Below, piece after piece: positions 10,184 through 21,996 of a stretch of 64,000 nucleotides of DNA. The position numbers and the translations under genes were made by a program. The DNA is from CAWAHD01 sp963781785 (lineage in GTDB: Bacteria > Planctomycetota > Planctomycetia > Isosphaerales > Isosphaeraceae), in assembly GCA_963781785.1 (NCBI GenBank), contig CAWAHD010000002.1:2852001-2916000 (forward strand), given 5' to 3'. The stretch's first letter is position 1. Each line of letters starts with the position of its first letter. The notes below the pieces were generated by a model. The model was not told where the DNA came from and did not search any database. It worked only from the letters and a program-made list of their open reading frames with translations.

Positions 10184-11174
10184 ATGACGCCACGCACGAG
10201 ACGTTCGATTTGTGGGCTGACGGGGTCATGCATCGCCTTTTTCGTCACGGCTGTGTGCACGCCGGTTCGGGCCGACCCCATGTACACGATCACCGACCTG
10301 GGTGCGGGAAACATCACCCTAACAACCGCCAGCGGCGGAACCCTTGGACTACCTAATTCGCTCTACGCCAACGATTCGGGCGCGGCCTCTAGTAGCCTGA
10401 ACTATAACCAAATCGCGAGCGTCTCCAACGGCCAGTCCTCGTATGCTTTCCAGACAACGGCGGACACCGCTCTGAACTCTGTACGAAGCGTCGCGCCCAA
10501 TATCCCTGCCCCCACAAACACTCCCTATTCGGCCTCCTATGTGGGTGGGGGCCTGCTTAATGGCAACGGAGTCGCCGCCTTCCTCGGTTGGTGGAACATA
10601 AATTCAGATACAACGATCCCAATTGCTTATTACGCCCAGCGAAATGCGGACGGATCGTGGACCCAACCGACCCAAATCCTCTCGGCGGCAGCCACACTCT
10701 CCTCAGGGAATGTGATGGGTGTCGCGGGGCTCAACAAAGCTGGCCAGATACTCTTGGGGACCTCCTATCCGAACACGCAGTACGACGCCCTCGTTTATAT
10801 ATAATGTCAACTCCCACACACTAACGGACTTGGCGAGCGTCATACAGGCGCCGGGGATTCTCTCGAGTTATTCGAACTTCAACCCGTTCGCAATCGACGA
10901 CGACGGGCGAATCCTGCTTCGAGCGTATGACGACAAGACAACCACTTTCGACACCCTCCTGTTGACACCGGCAGGCGTATCGTCCCAGCCCATCTCATTG
11001 GCCACCCCCGAGCCCGGTACATTGGCCATTTGGGGGATCATCGCCGTGGTCATCGCCGCGCGAATGGCTACCCAACGAACGGTTCGAAATGCGGCGGCCG
11101 CGAGGGGATCATCGAGCGTGGTGTTTCCTTGCGCACGCGTCCTTCGGCTTGACAATCTGCCGCTTGTCTTTTAA
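10184..11174 (+). CDS. PEP-CTERM sorted exported protein (one frameshift)
   Basis: A signal peptide (LTGSCIAFFVTAVCTPVRADP) is followed by a YTITDLG opening like that of its neighbour at 11283, then a strand-rich region. The C-terminal sorting signal is PEPGTLAIWGIIAVVIAARM plus Arg, read by an exosortase. The start is ATG 10184, with AGAGGA seven bases upstream. The frame changes near 10795, between DALVY and YNVNSHTLTDL; both parts are clearly one protein. After the PEP-CTERM segment the frame runs on about 35 residues into the -35 and -10 of the next promoter module before stopping at 11174, longer than usual for such proteins, so another indel near 11090 is possible. Confidence 0.8.
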
Positions 11175-11265
11175 AACCACGTGCCTCGAATAGAACAAGT
11201 TCGTGATTGCCCGGGGCTGGGGCTCTCCAGGACCCGCCCGATCTCAGCACGGAACCGTCGCCGAG
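11140..11265 (+). promoter_or_regulatory. Promoter module, copy 2, before PEP-CTERM gene 2
   Basis: TTGACA at 11149-11154, a 17-base spacer, TAAAAC at 11172-11177 and the palindrome GAACAAGTTC at 11193-11202 match copy 1 at 10042-10168. Identity also runs through the leader (CCACGTGCCTCG, CGGGGCT, GGCTCTCC, CCCGATCTC). The -35 and -10 overlap the last codons of the preceding gene. Confidence 0.6.
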
Positions 11266-11282
11266 TCTAGGGAGGGACGTAT

Positions 11283-12431
11283 ATGAGGCCGCGCGCAACC
11301 CAGTCAATCAACTGTCCGCTGTGGTGCGGATCTCTTGTCCTTCTCGCCGGCCTGGCCGCAACAGAGGCCCGGGCCGACGCGATCTACTCGATTACGGACC
11401 TTGGCACACTCTCAGGCCAGACATCGAGTGTCGCGACTTCGATCAACAACCAAGGGCAAGTGGTCGGGATCTCTTACAACAGCTCCGATGGCTACTTCGG
11501 AACGGTCCCGAGCCCTCCCACAGCCGCACCGCCGACTTTCAACATGACTGGCAACGGTGCCCAGTCGTTCCTGTACAACAATGGCCAGGTCTCTCAAATC
11601 AACCCGACCGGCGGCCTAGCGACTTCGATCAATAACCAAGGTCAAGTCGTCGGGGGCAAGTATTCCTCGATCAATGACTCGGGCCAGTACGTTACAGGGG
11701 CTTGGTCGGGGATAAATACCGGAAACGTGAACGTAATCAGTCAGTTGGTGAGTGGTGGGACGACGACAAACCTTCCTCCCCTCTTCAACCCGTATTCCAT
11801 TAACAATTCCGGGCAGACCGCCGGGTTGGTCGTCGTCAACGGAGCTGGGTTCACCGATGTCCACCCAGCGGTCTATCAGAATGGGCAAGTCACCGACCTC
11901 TTCTCGAAGGTCGCCAGCGGGGAGCGCTACGACAGCAGGGCGATCGCGATTAACCAGAACGGAGACGTGATCATCACCGTGCAACCGTTCACTGGACTGC
12001 AAGGGTCGCAGGCTGGCCCAATGAGCTCATACCTCTACAACGCAAGCACAGGGCTGGTGACGAATTTGACCGCACTCCCCGGCGGCTCGGGGATGATCGC
12101 GGCGGCGCTGAACGACAAAGACCAGGCCGTTGGCAGCGGTTTCCTTTATAGCAATGGGTCCATCCAGGCGCTCCTGAGTCTGCTACCAGCTAACTCCGGC
12201 TGGAGCAGCCTCAATGCGACCGGCATCAACGATGCTGGCCAGGTCGTTGGTCAAGGATTGATCAACGGCCAAGAACAGGCGTTTCTGATGACGCCGAGCG
12301 CCGAGGAGGTCCCGGAGCCGGGCGCGCTGGCACTTTGGTGTCTGGCCTGGGCCGCGACAGGGCTCTTCATCGCGGCGCGACGTCAGCGAGTTGAGGGCCA
12401 GCCATCACCCCGACGATCCTCGAATTCTTGA
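11283..12431 (+). CDS. HAF-repeat exported protein with PEP-CTERM anchor
   Basis: The product is 382 residues. A signal peptide ends near residue 31 (ATEARADA). The body carries several HAF-type repeats, recognisable as DLGTLSG...SINNQGQVVG, SINNQGQVVGG, INNSGQTAG and INDAGQVVGQ, which probably form a propeller or solenoid. The C-terminal sorting signal is VPEPGALALWCLAWAATGLF followed by an Arg-rich tail. It should be sorted by an exosortase and end in the envelope or matrix. The start ATG 11283 has GGGAGG upstream. It shares its promoter module and opening motif with the gene at 10184, so the pair is probably a tandem duplication under common control. Confidence 0.9.
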   Translation: MRPRATQSINCPLWCGSLVLLAGLAATEARADAIYSITDLGTLSGQTSSVATSINNQGQVVGISYNSSDGYFGTVPSPPTAAPPTFNMTGNGAQSFLYNNGQVSQINPTGGLATSINNQGQVVGGKYSSINDSGQYVTGAWSGINTGNVNVISQLVSGGTTTNLPPLFNPYSINNSGQTAGLVVVNGAGFTDVHPAVYQNGQVTDLFSKVASGERYDSRAIAINQNGDVIITVQPFTGLQGSQAGPMSSYLYNASTGLVTNLTALPGGSGMIAAALNDKDQAVGSGFLYSNGSIQALLSLLPANSGWSSLNATGINDAGQVVGQGLINGQEQAFLMTPSAEEVPEPGALALWCLAWAATGLFIAARRQRVEGQPSPRRSSNS

Positions 12432-12778
12432 CATAGCGCGCGCCGCCAAAGCGTTCCGTTGATCAAGTTGAGTGGGCTTTCCGAGTTCAAAGAAATCCGC
12501 CCCGCGAACCGCTGGGTATTGACGGGCGATGCGCCATCCATGATGACCTCCGCCGGAACGCACCGTATAACTCCGTCGGCCCGTGGCGGCGGCCAATCCA
12601 CCCAGATACGCAGCCAGCTCCGCGAACCGGCGCGTGATTTATTATCGAAGTTTCTTGATTTCTCACGAATCGCCGATTAAGCTCCCTGCCACTTGATCAG
12701 GTCGTGCCACTTGTTCTTCGGAAGGATACGAAGGACGTCCGCTCACGGATGTCTCACGCCGACTTCCCAGGGACACAC
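12432..12778. other. Gene-free stretch before the giant surface protein
   Basis: No convincing coding frame. The part 12638-12680 is AT-richer and holds a weak TTGATT / TAAGCT pair 17 bases apart (-35 at about 12652), which could be the promoter of the gene at 12779. Nothing else was seen. Confidence 0.3.
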
Positions 12779-15700
12779 ATGATCTCTCGAGATCCCCGCC
12801 GGCGCCGATGCCTCGTTCCCTTGGTCACCCATCTTGAGTCGCGCCGGCTGCTCGCGGTTACCGTCGTCAGCGACGGTCAGAACGGCACGGATATCGTTGG
12901 TCCCGATGCTTCCCAGGGTTCCGATGGAACCCAGGATCTTCGCCTGACCATCAGTGGACTCACAGCGTCTGTTGATCACATCGTGGTCCAGGGACCAACG
13001 GGCTTCGAGTGGGCGAGCGAGCCCGATCCAAACGGGTATGCGCTCGCGGAGTACTTTGTGACATCGCCGTCGACAGACGACGTCTATATCAACCCCCAGG
13101 TCAAGAGCGACCTGCCCCCACCCGGTGGCTCGTTGCCGCTGGGCGGCTCGACGGGGAGCTTGATTCCACTGCAAGACGGAAATCAGCTCACCTTTTACAT
13201 TTACTATTCGGGCCAAACAAACTACGTTACGCCGGCCCCAACGGTTACGTTGAGCTCGTCGAACTTCACCTCCGCAACCGACCCGATCACCGAGCCCCAG
13301 ACACCGAACAACGTCGTCAACGACTTCAACGTCGTGTACAAGGGGCAAGATGGCACCTATCATTATTCGTATGAACAAGGTGATGCTCACTTGTACGTTA
13401 CGCCGCCGACCGGCCAGCAGACATTCAGCAGCAACCTTATTTCCAATTTCAGTCAGGTTGTTTGGACTTTGAGCGATAACGCGGGGATGACCTGGGACAG
13501 CACGATGTCGAGTCAAGGACATAATCAGCTCGACGCATATTTGGAATCGTCCGATGCGGTCGTCGATCTCTATTTTCCACCGGTGAGAAGCGAGGCGCCT
13601 GTCAATGGGTCGCCATCGAACACGATGCTGCTTCAGGTCACCCTACCCAATGACCCGACAGTCTACGTGTCGCCATTCATGGGAGGGACCGCGAACCCTG
13701 CCGAGATAACCAACGGTTTCAACAATCAGCCCGCCCCGTCCCCGGATCCCACGACCGAGAGCCAGCTCGACGCGGACCTCCATTCCGAAAGCCCGGAATA
13801 CGATACGATCGACTTGCCCGCGAACCAGACAATCACCATCACCCAACCCATCCAAATCACGCACTCGGTCCAAATTGTCGGCAACAACGCGACGCTCGAT
13901 TTCAACCAAGGCAGCACCGGAGCTTGGCCTTCGTCGGCCGGAGGTGCCATTTACGCGAATAATTCTTCGTATACCGACATCCAGATCGAGCTGGAAAACT
14001 TCACCATCAAGTTCAATATGAGTGCGCCGATCGTTTGGGCAAACCCATCGGGCACCCAACCCGCGAGGTGGGACCCGAACATCAACGCGTTCGAAAATCT
14101 CAACCACGCCGTCATCGATACGGGAGACACGAATACGTCTCAAAACATCCAAAATATTAAGCTGATCGATATGACAGTATACGGCCCTCCTGCATTTCAA
14201 GCAGCGAACTTCCCGAGCATTCAAGCCGGTGCACCCTCGGGCGATGTCTATGTCGGCGAACCAGACATCGCACTGGTCAATACGAACGGGGCACAAGGGA
14301 TGAGCGACAGCGGGAGTATTACCGGCAGTACCTTTCAAGGGGGCCCTATCAATCTGACCGGAGGCCCGTGGAACGTGACCGGTAACACGATTCTGGGCGC
14401 GACGGCGTATACGTACTCGACGGCCGCGTTCGCATTGTCGACGCCGCACGACGTCACTCTCGTTGGCAACACCGTCTCCCAGTCCGATCCGAACGGGACG
14501 CTGTTCCGGCTCATGAACATCAGTGTCGCCGGAGAGAACAACGTGATCGAAGACAATTGGGTGGGCGGAGGCGTTGGGGCGATTGGAGACGAAGTGCAGT
14601 ACAACGCCGCGGATACACCTCCCGAGTATATCGGGCTCAATGACGGCGAACTCATCGTCGAGGAGGAGAACGCGGTCATATTTGAAGGAAGGCCGGGCGC
14701 CGTCTCGGCGGACGGCCGGATCCTTGCCATTCAAAACGTGCGTGCACCCGTCACGGAGACCAACGACACCGCGCATCAGTACGTCGTTTCAATCCTTTCC
14801 GGTGTGAACAGCAATGGAACCGCTAATATGAGCCTCGCGGGCCAGTGGTTCCGGATTGCGCAGGTGGTCGTGAACGCTCCCACCGGTACCAACGAGCTGC
14901 TGATGGCGGACCCTCTGCCACAGATGCCGTCAGGCGGTTATTATGAGATTGAGATTACGAATGCATTTGTCGACACGTCATTTATCAATAATACTATCAA
15001 TATGACCAAGCAGTCCAGCGGCATCAAGATCGACGGCAGCAACTTTGACACGCGGATCATCGGCAACCAGATCATCGGAAACACGAGTTACTCGACCACG
15101 ACGACTTCCACGGCGATGCTGATTGGGGCCGGGCTGAACTCGGCCCCAACAAGTGGAACGTCCTTGCCGTTACCGCTCAATTGGACCGCACTGCCCAATC
15201 TGGGCGTGGTGATCGAAGACAATACGATTCGAGACGTGGTCGGTGGGATTCAGCTTGGAGTTGAGCACAATATTTCGTGGTATGGTGGAACCAATCTGAC
15301 GACGGCGGAAGCCGGTCGCGTCTTTCTGACTGCGTCCGTGACCGGAAACGTGTTCGAGTGGGACCAAACCGCTCTGACCTCCTGGGAAACCGACTATGCT
15401 ACAGTGTTTAACGACAACCCCGCGGAAACCGAGGTTCCGCCGACGATTACGGTCGGCTTCCATTTTACACCTTGGCCAACCGGTCCGTACGGTGACCCGC
15501 GCTTCCCCTTCACTGTCGGCAATGTCGATCCCCACCTCAAGGAATCATTCTTTGTCGACCCGGCAGAAAACGTGCTCGCGATGCAGGGCAACGCGTACCA
15601 GATCATCAATTCCAGCGGAACGATTTCTCCGCAACCGGAGCCCTCGGGACAAGCCTATGAAGGAACCATTAACGGTACAGTGGTCGATCCGGAAGTATCG

Positions 15701-18700
15701 GCCCAATCTTACAACGGCACAGACTATTATTATCCTTTCAATATTGACAACCTGAATATCAACACTGGGCAAGCCTCGGGAGGGGGACTCGCGCAAAGCC
15801 CTCAGGCCCTCATGGTGGGCCAGGACAACTACGACCTGGTCGGCGCCGGCTCGGGCACGCCCACGCCCGACGGCACCCAGGACCTGCACATCGAGTTGAC
15901 CGGCCTGTCGCCGACCGCGACGGTGCAGAGCGTCACGGTCATCGACACTTCCGACACCGAGCAGTGGGTGTATCCCGAGTCCGGATCGTCACCGCAGATT
16001 GTCTTCTCGCAGGGCACCGGCGCGCCGACGGCTGACATCTTTATCCAACCCACCGCGAGCCATCTTGACGATGCCTTCACCGTCCTGCTCACCTACAAAA
16101 CGGGTGGTCCCATCACGATTCCCGTTCAGGGCGTGCTGTTCAATCCCTCGCTGCCGGTTCTTCCCACGATCTCGCCGGCCCCGCTGGGCCTGGGTGCCAC
16201 GTCCGTCACGTCGAGCCATGTCGCGCTCTCCTGGACGGCCGCTCCCGGCGCTGCCTCGTACATTGTCCTGCGCAGCCCCGCCGGCTCAACCCTCTCATGG
16301 ACGATCATCGCCGCCGGTGTCACAGGGACCACCTACACTGACGCGTCCGTGGCCAATGCGACGGCCTACGAGTATGCCGTGCGCTCGACGTCCTCGTTCG
16401 GCAACTCGACCTCGGTCAATTCCGCGTTCAGCCAGTTATTCCCGGTGACGACCGGAAGTCCAGCCGACGTCCTCGCGGCCACCGCGCTGGGGCTGTCGCT
16501 GATCGAGGGGCAGACCTTCAGCGGCACGGTCGCGACCTTCACCGACACCAATCACGCCACCCCCGCGTCGAGCTTCACCGCCACGCTCAATTGGGGCGAT
16601 TGGCTGACAACCCCGGGAACCATCGTCGGCTCAAACGGCAGCTTCGCCGTCAGCGGCACCCAAACCTACTCGGCGTTCGGGAGCTTCGCACTCCAGGTTC
16701 AGATCCAAATGGTCGCGCCGGGCACCGCGACCGCGTCCACGGTCAGCACCATGGCGGTCTCGCCGCCGGTCGGTGAGCTCCCGCTCACGAGCTACTTCAA
16801 CCAGGTCGGCATCACCACCAGCGGCAGCAGCACCGAAGGGAAGCTCGGCGCCGGCGGTAACTTGAGCTATTCCTCCGGCGCCCTGGGGGGATCCACCATC
16901 GTCTGGAACTCGGCCGCCTTCCAGCTCGGCTCTGCAAACGCCGCCGACGTCGTACAGGCGACCGGCCAGACCATCAGCCTGAATTGCAGCAACTGCTCGA
17001 GCATCGAGCTGCTCGCCGCCGCCACGAACGGCGCTAATCAGGGCGGCGTTTTTACCATTAATTACTCGGGTGGCTCGTACGATCAGGATACGCTCGGCTT
17101 CAGCGACTGGATTCAAGGATACGGCAGCGCGGGCACAAACGCGCCGGGGGAGACGACCGTGCTGAAGATGGTCTCCTTCGACACCTACTCCGGTGGAACC
17201 AACTCGCAGACGGGTGGGAATACCTATCTCTACGGGTACGTCATCCCGTCGAATCCGGGCAAGACGATCACGGGTCTGGTGCTGCCGAATAACTCGGGCA
17301 TCGCCATCCTGGCACTCGACGAGATCAGCCAGCCTGCGCAGGTCAACCTGACGAGCTACTTCAGCCAGGTCGGAATCACCACGAGTGGCAGCTCGGTCTC
17401 CGGCCAGTTCAGCAGTCCGAGCGGGTCGAGCTTTTCCTCGGCGGCCCTGGGCGGTAGCACTGTCACCTGGGGCTCGAGCACCTTCAACCTCGGCCCGGCC
17501 AACGCCGACGACGTTGTTCCGGCCAGCGGAGATTTGGTCGCGCTTCCCCCCGGCAACTACTCGAGCATCGAGGTGCTAGCGGCCAGCATGCACGGCGTCA
17601 ACGAGGCGGCCCCGATGAACGTCGATTACTCGGACGGCTCGGTGAGCTTCGATACGCTTGCCTTCAGCGACTGGCGCTATGGGTACAACGGGGCGGGTAC
17701 CGACGGGCCTGGCGAGTCGACCGTCATCAGCATGAGCTACTACAATTCCTTCTCGGGCGGCGTCGATACCAAAACCAGCGGCAATGTTTACGTCTACGGC
17801 TATACGATTCCCGTCAATCCCAACAAGACGGCGACATGGCTGGCGGTCGGGAACAACAATGCCATCGTGCTCCTGGCCATCGATCTGATCAGCCAGCCGC
17901 CGCAGCTCAACATGGGATACGGAAGCAGCTCGACCAGGCTTCCCTACGGCGCCGTCGGAATCACCACGAGCCTTGATCGGAGGCGCGGGAGGCCTGGACG
18001 GCGCGGGAGACTCGTACTACGCCGGACCGAATGGGATCGGCAACACGGTCACCTGGGGAACGCAAACGTTCGACGTCGGCCCGGCTGGGACCAACGACGT
18101 CCTCGAATTCACCGGAGGGCCGCTGACGCTTCCGCCAGGCAACTTCACGAGTCTTGAGATCCTGGGGGCGGCAACGTTCGGGCGGTTCGAGACCGGCGAG
18201 ATCTGGGTCTATTACACCGACGGCACCTACGACACGTTCTTCCAGGACTTCAGCGATTGGAGGAACGGCTACAACGGAACCGCCGGCACGACCGCGCCAG
18301 GCGAGACGATCGTCGACACGATGAGCGCGTACGACACCTCTTCGGCGACCGTGCAGGGGACGGTGTACCTGTACGGCTACGTGCTGCCTGTCAATCCCAA
18401 CAAGACCGTCTCCCAGTTGGCGATCTCGAACGACGTAAACATCAAGATCCTGGCCATCAACGACGTCAACCAGCCGCCGCAGGTCAACCTGGCGGCCGGC
18501 ACGAATCAGGCGCCGACCGCCGATAATCAGCAGGAAATCACGTCGACCCTGACCCCGAACCTCGTCGCGGGAAATTCCTTCTCCGCCGCCCTACAGCCCT
18601 ACGGGCTCGGCAACACCGTTTCATGGAACCTGCAGACCTTCGACATCGGGCCTGCAGCGTACAACGACGTGATGGCGCTGGGAGGCGTGTCGATTAACCT

Positions 18701-21700
18701 GCCCCAAGGCAATTTCACGAGCTTACAGCTTCTGGGGGCGTCGATGAGCGGCCACTTCGAGACCGCCATGCTCTGGGTTCACTACACCGACGGAACTTAC
18801 GACACGTTCACCCAGGACTTCAGCGACTGGCTCACGGGCTACAATGGGACCTTCGGCTCGACCGCACCGGGCGAGTCGATCGCCTTGCAGATGAATACGT
18901 ACAACAACAGTTCGACCGGAGTCGTGAATCAGAAGGCCGACCTCTACGGCTACGTGCTGCCCCTCAATCCCAATAAGACCGTCCAGTACTTACAGATCAC
19001 CAACGACGTCAACATCAAGATCCTGGCCGTGGACGAGGTCGACCAGCCCGAACAGGTTAATCTCGGCCATGGCGTGAACTCATCCACCCCGGCTTTCAAT
19101 TCGGTCGGGATCACCATGAACGGCCTGAGCAACGTCGGCGCCGGGCTCGACGGGTCCGGCGATTCCTACTCGGCGGACCTGCTGGGCAGCACGATGACCT
19201 GGAACTCTCAGGTCTTCGAAATGGGGCCGGCGTCCGCCAATACCTCGCTTTATAACGTCGTCGAGGGCAGTGGCTACCCGCCGATCCAGCTTCCGCAGGG
19301 TTATTACACGAGCATCCAGCTCCTGGCGACGGCAGCCGGCGGCTATCCCACGTCGGGCCAATTCTATGTCGACTATACCGACGGCAGCACCGATGTTTTC
19401 TCCCTTGGCTTGAGCGACTGGCACAATGGCTTCACGGGCGCCGGAACGACCATGCCGTGGGAGACGATCGCGGCGACCATGAGCTACTACAATACGAGCA
19501 CGGGGAGCAGCAGCAGTCCTCCCAATACCCATTTGTATGGCTACGTGCTCCCGACCAATCCGAACAAGATCGTGGAGGACGTGCGGGAGCCGAACAACGC
19601 CGGTGTCAGGATCCTGGCCATCGACGTTGTCGACCAGTCGGAGGAAGTCAATTTGGGGGATGCTGTCTCCTCCGCGAGCCCGGCGTTCAACACGGTCGGG
19701 ATCACAATGAACTCCGAGACGCAGGTCTCGGGCGGGATCGACGGCGGTGGGGACAGCTTCTCCGCGAATGCGCTGGGAACGACCGTCAACTGGAACGGCC
19801 AGACATTCAACGTCAGTCCGGCCAGCGCCCTGACGTATATTCCCAACGTGGTCATGGCCAGCGGTTCTCCCCCTATCGCGGTACCGCAAGGGCATTATAC
19901 GAGCATTCAGGTCCTGGCGACGGCGGCGTTCGGGCCCGTTTCCGACCAGTGGTACGTCGACTACACCGACGGAAGCACCGATACCTTCACGCTCGGCGTG
20001 AGCGACTGGATCGGTGGTTACGACGGCGCGACCACGACGGCATCTTGGGAGTCGATCGCGCTTCCGATGAGCTCGTACAACCGGGATGTGGCCAGCGGAA
20101 ACACGTCCGGAAACGTGTACCTTTACGGATACGTTCTGCGCACAAACCCGGCCAAGGTCGTCGAGGACGTCCGCGCCGAACGACAATGACGTCAAGATCG
20201 TCGCCATCGACACCGTCAGCCAGCCGACGGAAGTGAATCTCGGCAATATTTCCGCGTCGGCTTCTCCCTATCTCAATGTCACGGCCATCACCACCAACTC
20301 GGCGTATGGGGCGAGCAGCGGAATCGACGGCTTGGGCGACACGTATTCGGCGAATGCCATGGCGACCTCCGCCGCCGGCTCTGGGGCGACGCCGGCATGG
20401 AACGGCCAGACGTTCGAGCTCGGCCCGTTTTCGATTAACAACGCCGTCCAGGCCACCGGCCAGACGATCAACCTCCCACAAGGCTATTACACGAGCCTTC
20501 AGCTCCTGGGTACGGCGACCGGCGGCGCCCCCCAGAGCGGAACGTTTACCGTGAACTACGTCGGAGGAGGTACCGCCACCTTCACCCAGACGTTGAGCGA
20601 CTGGAAAAACGGATATACGGGTGGGGGAACGACGGCTCCCGGCGAATCCATCGTCTCCGCGATGACCTCCTACAATACAAACTCGAGCGGGAACAAGAGC
20701 GGCAATGTGTATCTTTATGGATATGTCTTCCCCGTGAACCCGGCGAAGGAAGTCGCCTCGATCGCGTTCCCGAACAACGCCGATATCAAGATCCTGGCCA
20801 TCGACGAGATCAATGAGCCCGCGCAAGTCAACCTGGGCGACGTCGCCAACTCGGCGACGCCCCCGTTCAATGTCAGCGCCATCACGTTCAACACGCACAC
20901 CGGGGTCAGCGGCGGCGGCTTCGACGGATCGGGCGACACCTATTCGGCCAACGCGTTGGTCACCGCCGATGGAAGTGCGTCCAGCCTCGCCTGGAACTCT
21001 GAAACCTTCTTCATCGGCCCGGTTTTCAACGACAGCGCCGTGCAGGCCAGCGGCCAGTCCATTACCCTGCCCGAGGGATCATTCTCGAGCATTCAGCTTC
21101 TGGGCGCGGCGACGGGAGGGACGGCACAGAGCGTCACCTTCACGGTCTACTACGTCGGCGGGGGAACGTCGAACTTCACGCAGACTTTCAGCGACTGGAA
21201 GAACGGATATACGGGCGGGGGAACTACGGCCCCCGGCGAGTCAATCGCTTCCACAATGTTGTCCTACAACACAACGGCGGGAAACACCTCCGGCAAGGTC
21301 TACCTCTACGGATACTCGTTTTCGACAAACTCCGCCAAGACGATCTCATCGATCACATTCCCCAACAAGAGCCAGATCAAGATCCTGGCGATCGATGAGG
21401 TCAATCAATCAGAGCAATACATGTTCGTCCTGGGAGGCGGCGACCAGGGACTGGTGAGCCCAGGGACCGGAACCGCTGGCTTGAAAACCGCGCCGGCGGC
21501 TCCCGAGAGGACCCAGTCCCCGGCGAGCCTCTCGCCAACGTCCGGAACTTTGTTGTCGCTGGCCATCGACGGGGTTGTCTCGTCGCGGCGCATGTTTGAC
21601 TACGACGATGACCTGAGCCCAGCGCTCGATCCGGCGGTCGAGGCGAGCGCGATGGACGAGTCGGCCGCGGGGGTGGCCGTGGGCGCGATTGCGCTGGGGC

Positions 21701-21774
21701 CGATCCCCGCTCCGCTCGCTCCCGTCGCCGATTGCCTTCGATTGAAAATCGGTTCCAACGTCCCACCGCCGTGA
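12779..21774 (+). CDS. Giant LEPR-XLL surface protein: beta-helix, FN3/PKD, eight tandem modules (two frameshifts)
   Basis: About 3000 residues across three frame segments: 12779-~17972, ~17973-~20173 and ~20174-21774. The N-terminus carries LESRRLLA (residues 19-26) after a basic stretch. Residues of about 300-900 contain repeated short strand motifs (IVGNNATLDF, NVTGNTILG, LVGNTVSQ, FINNTINMT) typical of a right-handed parallel beta-helix like those of pectate lyases. A fibronectin-III-like unit (ALSWTAAPGAASYIVLR) and a PKD-like unit (ATLNWGDW) follow. The rest is eight tandem copies of a module of about 190 residues. The last 100 residues are low complexity. Both frame changes fall inside modules and the neighbouring modules show what is missing, so they are almost certainly indel errors. 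The start ATG 12779 has AGGGA upstream; ATG 12749 is the alternative. Role: cell-surface or secreted carbohydrate binding is the likeliest guess. Confidence 0.85.
16778..21417 (+). repeat. Eight tandem protein-coding modules of about 190 codons
   Basis: Each copy opens with VNL or a close variant plus VGIT, continues through a SYSA / LG-T-WN-Q-F-GP core, LPxGxYTSIQLL, YTDG or YVGG, FSDWxxGYxG, APGES, LYGYVLPxNPxKT, and ends in IKILAIDEVxQ. Copies begin near 16778, 17341, 17908, 18479, 19058, 19646, 20230 and 20824. Copies 5-6 and 7-8 are closest in sequence, suggesting recent pairwise duplication. The pattern looks like a beta-sandwich (jelly-roll) module seen in other secreted bacterial proteins; I know no accepted name. 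Confidence 0.8.
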
Positions 21775-21996
21775 TTCCTGGGAGCTTCACAAATCGCCGT
21801 TGCGTAGCTTGAAACGCTCTTCGAAAGCGAAAACGTGTAACGTTCGCTGACTTCGAGGCACCGATCGTGTGGAAGCATAGCCAGGAACGGAGCTTTCCCA
21901 TCAAAGGGAGGCGGGAGTGGTTGCATCCCAGATGAATGAATTCCTGTTGGTCGCCCAACGGGACGGAAGACTCCGGATCCTCTGAGGGGACCGATC

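Noticed and set aside
9840..10229. An N-terminal extension of LexA
   Set aside because: The extra 130 codons have no LexA homology; the HTH begins right after ATG 9839, which has its own ribosome site.
13643..14776. A 377-codon open frame on the minus strand inside the giant surface-protein gene
   Set aside because: Low-complexity Arg/Val/Gly composition, no ribosome site, and the plus-strand beta-helix pattern is unmistakable.
19080..20246. A 388-codon minus-strand frame over the tandem modules
   Set aside because: It repeats with the same period as the plus-strand modules, as expected of a shadow.
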